DNA from: Gracilimonas sp.
GTDB lineage: Bacteria > Bacteroidota > Rhodothermia > Balneolales > Balneolaceae
Assembly (NCBI RefSeq): GCF_040218225.1
Contig: NZ_JAVJQO010000008.1
Coordinates: 124,001-188,000 of the forward strand
Length of the DNA: 64,000 bases
Direction: 5' to 3'
Position numbers and translations under genes: made by a program. Of the stretch, positions 57,404 through 64,000 are shown piece after piece. Under the pieces are notes generated by a model. It was not told the DNA's origin. It did no database searches and saw only the letters and a program-made list of their open reading frames with translations. The first letter of the stretch is position 1; every line of letters begins with the position of its first letter.

Positions 57404-58291
57404 ATGAGTACCGCCTATTTATTTCCGGGACAAGGGTCACAGTTTGTTGGAATGGGAGAAGAGTTGTTTGACTCAAACCCGCATGCAGCAAAATATTTCG
57501 ATAACGCTAACGATATTTTAGGCATCGACCTTAAAAGTATTATGTTTGAAGGGCCACAGGAAAAGTTGACTCAAACTGAGTTTACTCAACCCGCCATTTT
57601 TCTTCATTCTGTAGCGTTGTTTAAGACATTGGGTGCAAATCCAGACATGGTTGCCGGGCATAGCCTGGGTGAGTTTTCTGCATTGGTAGCTTGTGGAGCC
57701 GTTTCATTTGAAGACGCGCTTAAAATAGTCCGTCGCAGAGGCGAGCTGATGCAAAAAGCCGGAACGGATAATCCGGGGACGATGGCAGCTGTTATTGGAA
57801 TGGACGATGAAGTAGTAGAAAAAGTATGTATGCAAGCTACGGAAGAATCAGGAAAGGAAGTTATTGCTGCAAATTATAACTGTCCCGGTCAGTTGGTGAT
57901 TTCGGGATATCAGGAAGCAGTAGAAAAAGCGGTAGAGCTTGCTAAAGAAAATGGAGCAAGAATGGCAAAATTGTTACCTGTAAGTGGAGCCTTTCATTCC
58001 TCTTTAATGCAGCCGGCTTACGACGGTTTAAAAGATCAACTGGAGAAATTGGCCATCAGCGAAACAAATTGTCCGATTTACAGTAATTACACAGCTGAGG
58101 CCACCACTGATCCCGAAGAAATAAGATTAAATTTGTTGAACCAGTTGTTGAATCCGGTTCGCTGGACTCAAACCCTGAACAACATGAGTTCTAACGGAGC
58201 AGATTCTTTTGTAGAAGTTGGTCCTGGAAAAGTTCTTCAGGGCTTGGTAAAAAGAACATTGAAAGACGTAGAAATTTCAGGACATCAATAA
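57404..58291 (+). CDS. fabD: Malonyl-CoA:ACP transacylase
   Basis: 295 residues. FPGQGSQFVGMG (7-18), catalytic S87 in GHSLGEFSALV, a conserved Arg in IVRRRGELMQ, and the second catalytic residue His in SGAFHSSLM. It moves malonyl from CoA to ACP. fabG follows 7 bases later. Confidence 0.97.
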   Translation: MSTAYLFPGQGSQFVGMGEELFDSNPHAAKYFDNANDILGIDLKSIMFEGPQEKLTQTEFTQPAIFLHSVALFKTLGANPDMVAGHSLGEFSALVACGAVSFEDALKIVRRRGELMQKAGTDNPGTMAAVIGMDDEVVEKVCMQATEESGKEVIAANYNCPGQLVISGYQEAVEKAVELAKENGARMAKLLPVSGAFHSSLMQPAYDGLKDQLEKLAISETNCPIYSNYTAEATTDPEEIRLNLLNQLLNPVRWTQTLNNMSSNGADSFVEVGPGKVLQGLVKRTLKDVEISGHQ

Positions 58292-58298
58292 AAGACCT

Positions 58299-59048
58299 AT
58301 GAGTTTATCATTAGAAGGAAAAACCTGTTTGGTAACCGGAGGAAGCCGGGGAATAGGAAGAGCCATTGCGCTTAAACTGGCTGATTTCGGAGCCGATGTA
58401 GCTATAACTTATGCACGCTCAGCTGATGCGGCAGAAGAAGTAAAAGCAGAAATTGAGGCAAAAGGAAGAAAAGCAAAAGCACTTCAGGCAGATGCCGTAA
58501 ATTTTGAACGTGCTGAAGAAGTGATTAATGAAATTGTGAATGACTGGGAAAAGCTGGATGTAATTGTAAACAATGCCGGCATCACTAAAGATAATCTCAT
58601 TCTTCGCATGAGCGAAGAGCAGTGGGATGATGTAATTACTACAAACCTGAAGAGTATTTTTAACTACTCAAAAGCGGCGGCCAAACCCATGATGAGGAAT
58701 CGTGGCGGATCAATTATCAATATAAGTTCTGTAGTAGGGATCTCAGGAAACGCCGGGCAAAGTAATTATGCTGCATCAAAAGCAGGTATTATTGGGTTCA
58801 CAAAATCTTATGCTAAAGAACTGGCATCCCGAAATATTCGTGCAAATGTTATTGCTCCGGGATATATTCTCACCGACATGACTGGTGAGCTTGACGAAAA
58901 AGTTTTAGAAGGCATCAAAGCTGAAACTCCGCTGGGAAGAGCCGGCGAAGCTGATGAAGTAGCTGATGCCGTAGTATTTCTGTCATCAGACATGAGTTCA
59001 TACATTACAGGAGAAGTAATTCGTGTGGATGGCGGTATGGCAATGTAA
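58299..59048 (+). CDS. fabG: 3-oxoacyl-ACP reductase
   Basis: 249 residues, short-chain dehydrogenase. NADPH loop TGGSRGIG (13-20), NNAG (91-94), and catalytic Ser (143/144), Y157 and K161 in SNYAASK. It performs the first reduction in each elongation cycle. A 100-base gap follows before acpP, where an extra promoter might lie (an AT-rich stretch includes TTGAAA and TATAAC), but the spacing is not ideal. Confidence 0.97.
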   Translation: MSLSLEGKTCLVTGGSRGIGRAIALKLADFGADVAITYARSADAAEEVKAEIEAKGRKAKALQADAVNFERAEEVINEIVNDWEKLDVIVNNAGITKDNLILRMSEEQWDDVITTNLKSIFNYSKAAAKPMMRNRGGSIINISSVVGISGNAGQSNYAASKAGIIGFTKSYAKELASRNIRANVIAPGYILTDMTGELDEKVLEGIKAETPLGRAGEADEVADAVVFLSSDMSSYITGEVIRVDGGMAM

Positions 59049-59148
59049 CCGTAATGTATATTGCAGATGCCAAGCTGAATTTTTAAGTTGAAAACACTTA
59101 TTTTATAAAAATTATAACTACCAACTAATCACTGAAAAAGGACACAAA

Positions 59149-59388
59149 ATGTCACAAGACGTAGAATCAAAAGTAAAAGCTATCATTGTAGATAAACTTG
59201 GTGTAGATGAATCAGAAGTAGCAGCTGATGCAAACTTCACTAATGATCTTGGAGCCGATTCTCTGGATACGGTAGAATTGATCATGGAATTCGAAAAAGA
59301 ATTCGATCTCAGTATTCCTGACGAAGACGCTGAAAACATCGCCACTGTAGGAGATGCCGTTAGCTATCTTTCAGGAAAACTTTCTTAA
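59149..59388 (+). CDS. acpP: Acyl carrier protein
   Basis: 79 residues, strongly acidic. Phosphopantetheine is attached at S38 in [12 protein letters not shown]. It carries the growing acyl chain for the Fab enzymes around it. A purine-rich AAAAAGGACA precedes the ATG. fabF follows after 35 bases. Confidence 0.97.
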   Translation: MSQDVESKVKAIIVDKLGVDESEVAADANFTNDLGADSLDTVELIMEFEKEFDLSIPDEDAENIATVGDAVSYLSGKLS

Positions 59389-59423
59389 ATTAGTTTAATA
59401 CGTACTACATATAATACATTCCT

Positions 59424-60668
59424 ATGAGCACTCGCAGAGTTGTAGTAACAGGTATCGGTGCCTTTACCCCTATCGGTAAAAGTGCACCGGACTTCTGGAA
59501 CGGTTTAGTTTCAGGTAAAAACGGAGTCCGGCCTGTAGAACATTTTGATACAACCGACTTCGCCACAAAATTTGCTGCTCAGATTGAGGACTACGATTAC
59601 TCCAATTACTTCGATCGCAAAGAAGCCCGCAGGTTAGATAAAGTAGCTCAGTATGCCCTTATCGCCTCTGGTGAAGCACTCGAAGACAGTAAACTTGATC
59701 TGGAAAAGATAAATAAGGACGAGGTTGCTGTATTGGTGGGAACCGGTATCGGTGGCATGGAAACTTTCTATGAGCAGTCGATATCTTTTCATGAGCATGG
59801 ACCAAGAGGGGTTTCCCCATTTTTTATTCCTATGCTCATCCCGGATATCGTATCTGGCCAGATATCTATACGATATGGATTCAGAGGTCCGAATTACTGT
59901 GCCGTTTCTGCATGCGCTACGGGTTCTCATAACATCGGGCTGGCTTATGATACCATTAAATATGGACAGGCAGATTATGCCGTTGCTGGTGGTACTGAAG
60001 CTCCGGTTACCCGAATTGGTATTTCCGGCTTCAACAGCATGAAGGCAATGTCTACCAGAAATGATTCTCCCGAAACAGCTTCACGTCCATTCGACAAAGA
60101 TCGTGATGGATTTGTATTGGGTGAGGGTGCAGGTATTTTTATTCTCGAAAGCCTGGATTCTGCACTTGATCGCGGAGCCCGTATTTATGGAGAAATCAAA
60201 GGGTACGGCTTTTCTGCTGATGCACATCACATCACTGCTCCAGATCCTGATGGAAATGGAGTAATACTGTCGATGACTAAAGCCATGAAAGCTGCAGGCA
60301 TTAAGCCAGAAGACGTTGATCATATCAACATGCATGGAACTTCCACACCGTTAGGAGATATAGCTGAGACAAATACCATTAAGAAAGTATTTGGTGATCA
60401 TGCGAAGAAAATAAACCTGAACTCGACTAAGAGTATGCACGGTCATACTTTGGGAGCGGCAGGGGCTATTGAATCTATCGCAGCTTTATTAGCTATTTAC
60501 CATGGTATGGTTCCACCTACCGTTAATATCGAGAATCAGGATCCGGAATGTGATCTTAACTACACAGCAAATGAAGCTGTAGTTCGAGATATTGAATATG
60601 CACTTAACAATGCATTTGGGTTCGGTGGCCATAATTCAACCCTCGTATTCAAAAAGTACAAGGACTAA
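59424..60668 (+). CDS. fabF: 3-oxoacyl-ACP synthase II (KASII)
   Basis: 414 residues. Active-site C164 in AVSACATGSHN, His in HMHGTSTPLGD and a second His in KSMHGHTLGAAG make the KASI/II triad. It elongates acyl-ACP and helps control membrane fluidity. rnc begins 6 bases downstream, the usual acpP-fabF-rnc order. Confidence 0.97.
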   Translation: MSTRRVVVTGIGAFTPIGKSAPDFWNGLVSGKNGVRPVEHFDTTDFATKFAAQIEDYDYSNYFDRKEARRLDKVAQYALIASGEALEDSKLDLEKINKDEVAVLVGTGIGGMETFYEQSISFHEHGPRGVSPFFIPMLIPDIVSGQISIRYGFRGPNYCAVSACATGSHNIGLAYDTIKYGQADYAVAGGTEAPVTRIGISGFNSMKAMSTRNDSPETASRPFDKDRDGFVLGEGAGIFILESLDSALDRGARIYGEIKGYGFSADAHHITAPDPDGNGVILSMTKAMKAAGIKPEDVDHINMHGTSTPLGDIAETNTIKKVFGDHAKKINLNSTKSMHGHTLGAAGAIESIAALLAIYHGMVPPTVNIENQDPECDLNYTANEAVVRDIEYALNNAFGFGGHNSTLVFKKYKD

Positions 60669-60674
60669 ACATTT

Positions 60675-61421
60675 ATGCCCGATTGGTTCAGGTCTCTTTT
60701 TACAAAAAAGAAGAAATCAGATCTTAGCCCTGAACTTAAAAGCAGAATTAAGAAATTAGAAAGGATCGTTGGTTTTGAAATCGACGATCCTTCTCTTTTT
60801 TTGAAGGCTTTACGTCATCGCTCCACGCTTTCCCAGGAGCAGTATGAAACCTATGATTCTTATGAACGCCTCGAGTTTTTAGGGGATGCTGTACTTGACT
60901 TAATTGCAGCTGAAATCCTGTTTAACCAATATCCGGAGAAAGACGAAGGCTTTCTCACTAAGGTAAGGGCAAAATTAGTTCGGGGAGAAACGCTATCCGA
61001 CTTTTCTAAAAAACTAGGAATCGAAGACTTGATGGAATTGGGAGAGAGAAACGGTGGCACAAAAGTTTCCAAGAGTATCCTTGCTGATGCATTCGAATCA
61101 ATAATAGCAGCAATTTATATCACCAAAGGATATCAACATGCTTACCAGTTTGTAGATAATGTTATTCAGAAAAATCTGGTGATAAAAGAGCTTATCAACA
61201 CTCTCGACAACTACAAAAGTGCTTTGCTCGAACATGCTCAGGCTGAGAAAATGCCTATACCCCGATATGAGCTTGTCAGTGAAAGCGGGCCGGGGCATAA
61301 CCGAACGTTTGAGGTTAAAGTATTAATAGGCGAGAACCAGCTTGGAACTGGTATTGGTAAGAGCAAGAAAAAGGCAGAACAGAAAGCTGCCAGAGAAGCA
61401 CTGAAGAGTATTAAAGACTGA
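60675..61421 (+). CDS. rnc: Ribonuclease III
   Basis: 248 residues. The catalytic signature YERLEFLGDAVLDL (63-76) is followed by a second acidic cluster (ADAFESIIAAIY), then a double-strand RNA-binding domain (about 178-248, ending KKKAEQKAAREALKSI). It cuts double-stranded RNA in rRNA and mRNA processing. A short basic N-terminal extension (FTKKKKSDL) precedes the domain. Confidence 0.97.
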   Translation: MPDWFRSLFTKKKKSDLSPELKSRIKKLERIVGFEIDDPSLFLKALRHRSTLSQEQYETYDSYERLEFLGDAVLDLIAAEILFNQYPEKDEGFLTKVRAKLVRGETLSDFSKKLGIEDLMELGERNGGTKVSKSILADAFESIIAAIYITKGYQHAYQFVDNVIQKNLVIKELINTLDNYKSALLEHAQAEKMPIPRYELVSESGPGHNRTFEVKVLIGENQLGTGIGKSKKKAEQKAAREALKSIKD

Positions 61422-61533
61422 TTAGAAAGTTTCTCTTTTCATTTGTAGAAATCAACACTTCTAAACTTGTTTTTTGATGGATTAAGCCCGATTCTTAGCC
61501 CGTCCACCTCAGGCTGATTCAAAAGGAATAACC

Positions 61534-62916
61534 ATGTTTGTTCAACTCATAAAACCGGAATTCGAAGAGCTTATCGCTTCCAAAGATTGGGTTGCCCTGA
61601 AAGAGGTTTTGAATGATGTGCCAGCCGTAGACATCTCTGATCTTTTACTCGAGCTTCCGGGTGATATCGCTGTGGTTGTTTTCCGTTTGCTCAAGAAACC
61701 GGTGGCAGCAGATGTTTTTGCAGAGCTCCCATCTTCGAAAGGAGTAGAGTTGCTGGAGCTGTTCAGTAAGCAGCAGTTGAGTGATGTGATGGGTAACCTG
61801 GAACCGGATGAGCAGGTCTCTATTTTGGAAGAACTTCCCGGCCACTTAACCCAACGGGTGATGAATTCCATCAACCGGGAAGATCAAAAGCAATTAAAGA
61901 AACTCCTTGGCTATCCGGAAGAAAGTGTAGGTCGTTTGATGACCCCTCGCTATGTTCGGGTGAAATCTGATTGGTCGATAGAACGGAGTATGGCCCATAT
62001 CCGTAAATATGGAGAAACTGCAGAAACCATCAACGTTATTTATGTGGTTGATGATAAAGAGCATCTTATTGATGACCTGCGGATCACTCATCTGATCCTC
62101 GCAAATCAGGAAGACCATATTGAAGTGTTGATGGATCGTTCTTTTGAAGCTCTTTCAGTATATGATGATCAGGAAGAAGCGGTTAAAATGCTGGCTAAAT
62201 ATGACCGTGTTGCCTTACCAGTTGTAGACTCTGATGGTGTACTTGTAGGAATTGTGACAGCTGATGATGTTATTGATGTAGCTGAAGAAGAGACCACCGA
62301 GGATATGCAGAAAATGGCCGGTATGGATGCTTTGGATGACTACTATTCCCAATCGTCCATTTTCGACATTGTTAAAAAGCGTCTCTGGTGGTTGATCGTT
62401 CTTTTTGTTGGGCAGATTTTAACGGCCATTGCGATGGGAGGCTATGAAGAAGTACTTCAGAAAGTTGTAGCACTGTCATTCTTTGTTCCGCTAATCATTT
62501 CAAGTGGCGGTAATTCAGGTTCACAGGCAGCGACCTTGGTGATACGAGCCTTGGCAACCGATGATCTTAAACCCGAAGATTGGAAAAAAGTTTTCAGGCG
62601 TGAATTTACTTCAGGTCTTATGCTGGGAGGTTTAATAGGACTATTAGGCTTTTTCACACTAATTGGATGGGATTTGATAGGCGGGGCAGAATTGACAAAG
62701 ACTGTATTTCTTACCGCAGGTGTTATAGGGTTGAGCCTTTTTTCAATTGTGTTATTTGGAAATTTTACCGGAGCTATGCTGCCTTTTTTCCTTTCCAAAA
62801 TGAATCTTGATCCGGCTGTTTCTTCTGCTCCTTTTGTAGCAACTATTGTGGACGTAAGCGGAATCATTATTTATTTTACCATAGCAATTGTACTTTTAAG
62901 CGGAACCTTACTTTAA
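61534..62916 (+). CDS. mgtE: Magnesium transporter MgtE
   Basis: 460 residues. An N-terminal helical superhelix domain (about 1-130), two CBS domains (about 135-255, with GRLMTPRYVRV and VDSDGVLVGIVTADDVIDV), a plug helix, and five membrane segments (about 285-460) with FVPLIISSGGNSGSQAATLVIRAL. The cytoplasmic domains sense internal magnesium and close the channel. A good ribosome site (AAAGGA) lies before the ATG. Confidence 0.96.
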   Translation: MFVQLIKPEFEELIASKDWVALKEVLNDVPAVDISDLLLELPGDIAVVVFRLLKKPVAADVFAELPSSKGVELLELFSKQQLSDVMGNLEPDEQVSILEELPGHLTQRVMNSINREDQKQLKKLLGYPEESVGRLMTPRYVRVKSDWSIERSMAHIRKYGETAETINVIYVVDDKEHLIDDLRITHLILANQEDHIEVLMDRSFEALSVYDDQEEAVKMLAKYDRVALPVVDSDGVLVGIVTADDVIDVAEEETTEDMQKMAGMDALDDYYSQSSIFDIVKKRLWWLIVLFVGQILTAIAMGGYEEVLQKVVALSFFVPLIISSGGNSGSQAATLVIRALATDDLKPEDWKKVFRREFTSGLMLGGLIGLLGFFTLIGWDLIGGAELTKTVFLTAGVIGLSLFSIVLFGNFTGAMLPFFLSKMNLDPAVSSAPFVATIVDVSGIIIYFTIAIVLLSGTLL

Positions 62917-62932
62917 AGCCCAAAATATTTCG

Positions 62933-63781
62933 ATGAAAGCATATCATGATCTTGTAAAAAGTGTACTCGAGAATGGAGTCAGAAAAGAAAACCGAACCGG
63001 TACGGATACGATCTCAAATTTTGCTGAATTTTATAAAGTAGATCTCTCCGAAGGCTTCCCTTTATTGACGACTAAAAAAGTCTACTTCAGGTCAGTCATT
63101 TTGGAGATGCTTTGGTATTTAAGGGGAGAAGATCACATCCGTTGGCTTCGCGATGAAAACGATTGCCACATTTGGGATGCCTGGGCTGATGACGATGGAC
63201 ATGTTGGCCCCATTTACCCCGTGCTTTGGAGAAGATTTCCATACTTTGAAAAGGAGTCGGTACGCTTTGAGGGAAATGGCTCAGCACTCGATAAAGAAGT
63301 ATGGGTTCGTAAAGAATTCGATCAGGTACAACGGGCTATTGATATGTTGAAAAACAACCCAAACAGCCGAAGGATAGTTGTGAGCGCCTGGCATCCCGGG
63401 TTATTGGATCAAATGGGACTTCCGCCATGTCACCTCATGTATATTTTCAATGTAGCAGATGGAAAATTGAATTGTCATCTGACTCAGCGCTCCGGAGACG
63501 TTGCTCTTGGAATACCATTTAATCTGGCCTGTTATTCTGCCTTAACTATGGCAATTGCTCAGGAAGTGGGGCTGGAACCGGGCACTTTTGCTCATTCTAT
63601 TGTGGATGCTCATATCTATGTAAATCATGTGGATGGATTGAAAGAACAACTGACCAGAAAACCTAAACCTCTTCCAACACTTAAGATATCAAAGAAGCCG
63701 GTTGATGAACTCACATTCGATGATTTCATTTTGGAGAACTATGATCCGGATCCGGTGATTAAATTTGAGGTCGCAGTATGA
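62933..63781 (+). CDS. thyA: Thymidylate synthase
   Basis: 282 residues. Catalytic C166 in LPPCHLMY, the folate/dUMP site RSGDVALGIPFNLACY and the end DDFILENYDPDP. It makes dTMP from dUMP, using methylene-tetrahydrofolate. Two oddities: a loop of about 20 residues around 103-126 not found in the 264-residue E. coli enzyme, and GPIYPVLW in place of GPVYGxQW (Pro for the Gly after the active-site Tyr). Its TGA overlaps the folA ATG (ATGA). Confidence 0.93.
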   Translation: MKAYHDLVKSVLENGVRKENRTGTDTISNFAEFYKVDLSEGFPLLTTKKVYFRSVILEMLWYLRGEDHIRWLRDENDCHIWDAWADDDGHVGPIYPVLWRRFPYFEKESVRFEGNGSALDKEVWVRKEFDQVQRAIDMLKNNPNSRRIVVSAWHPGLLDQMGLPPCHLMYIFNVADGKLNCHLTQRSGDVALGIPFNLACYSALTMAIAQEVGLEPGTFAHSIVDAHIYVNHVDGLKEQLTRKPKPLPTLKISKKPVDELTFDDFILENYDPDPVIKFEVAV

Positions 63782-64000
63782 TTATTACTCTTGTTGCTGC
63801 TCACGATCCCAATTTGGTAATAGGTAAAGATGGTGGACTTCCATGGCGATACCCGGAAGATTTAAAGCATTTCAAGAGAACTACCGTTGGTGGCACCATA
63901 ATCATGGGTAGGGGAGTATTTGAAGAATTAAACGAGATTCCACTTCCTGAAAGAAAAAATATCGTGCTTTCTACCACTCAAACTTATGAGAATGCAGACA
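63778..64000 (+). CDS. folA: Dihydrofolate reductase, 3' end outside the window
   Basis: The first 74 codons are visible: IITLVAAHDPNLVIGKDGGLPWRYPEDLKHFK then IIMGRGVFEEL and NIVLSTT, which are the DHFR N-terminal strand, the LPW loop, the Asp of the substrate site and the NADPH strand. It recycles the dihydrofolate produced by ThyA. The ATG overlaps the thyA stop by 4 bases (ATGA), so the pair is translationally coupled. The gene runs off the right edge. Confidence 0.95.
   Translation, partial: MIITLVAAHDPNLVIGKDGGLPWRYPEDLKHFKRTTVGGTIIMGRGVFEELNEIPLPERKNIVLSTTQTYENAD

Noticed and set aside
61422-61533. Magnesium riboswitch ahead of mgtE
   Set aside because: The 112-base leader is short and I could not see the M-box architecture; only weak 5-base stems are found.

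Overview
The window is a dense stretch of chromosome, about 58 protein genes in 64 kb, with no gene-free gap longer than about 215 bases. It looks like a marine or halophilic member of the Balneolota/Bacteroidota side of the tree. The reasons are an isolated atpD-atpC pair with the Bacteroidota-type insertion in the beta subunit, outer-membrane and membrane families typical of that group (DUF6588-, DUF5723- and DUF6122-like), a bacillithiol deacetylase, and frequent lipoproteins. Base composition looks moderate and even. The phylum is an inference; there is no rRNA in the window. I see no tRNA, rRNA, CRISPR array, insertion sequence or prophage.

Layout. 1-4937: maltodextrin use (a GH13 enzyme cut by the left edge, a GH13 lipoprotein, an SLC45-like MFS sugar transporter). 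5012-7636: a cysteine-less thioredoxin-fold protein overlapping pabC, which overlaps folC. 7756-9303: rho. 9391-14166: membrane protein, NlpE-like lipoprotein plus metallo-beta-lactamase-fold hydrolase, CrtI-like flavoprotein, alanine racemase. 14163-17411 (minus): rpiB, glyA, tatC and an FKBP lipoprotein. 17553-21152: inositol-monophosphatase-family protein, a GNAT/RimK-like ATP-grasp fusion, and bshB1 convergent to it. 21292-28483: a MacAB-TolC-like export locus with two permeases, three small membrane-associated proteins, TolC-like channel, adaptor and ATPase. 28562-44494: mostly minus strand, with DUF6588 protein, rsgA, lon, a beta-barrel protein, a UvrD/PcrA helicase, valS, rsmB, a MuiA-family protein and an unknown lipoprotein.

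44710-46484: atpDC. 46590-51621: a secreted unknown protein, then an envelope group on the minus strand (polyprenyl synthase, LpxH, class A PBP). 51720-54646: pfkA, pgi and a deoxynucleoside kinase. 54700-61421: the classic DUF177-rpmF-plsX-fabH-fabD-fabG-acpP-fabF-rnc series. 61534-64000: mgtE, thyA and folA, the last cut by the right edge.

Themes. Folate and one-carbon genes recur (pabC-folC, glyA, thyA-folA), several with 4-base ATGA overlaps. Envelope biogenesis is strong (TatC, LpxH, PBP1A, Alr, fatty-acid synthesis, efflux). Most of the window is housekeeping. The least explained parts are the GNAT/ATP-grasp fusion, the small membrane proteins inside the export locus, the SxxS thioredoxin-like protein, and two kinds of extragenic palindromic repeat. 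I found no convincing new defence or mobile system. Many starts were adjusted: where the longest frame began with TTG or GTG just before a good ATG, the ATG was used. TTG was kept where an in-frame stop or a Shine-Dalgarno match requires it.
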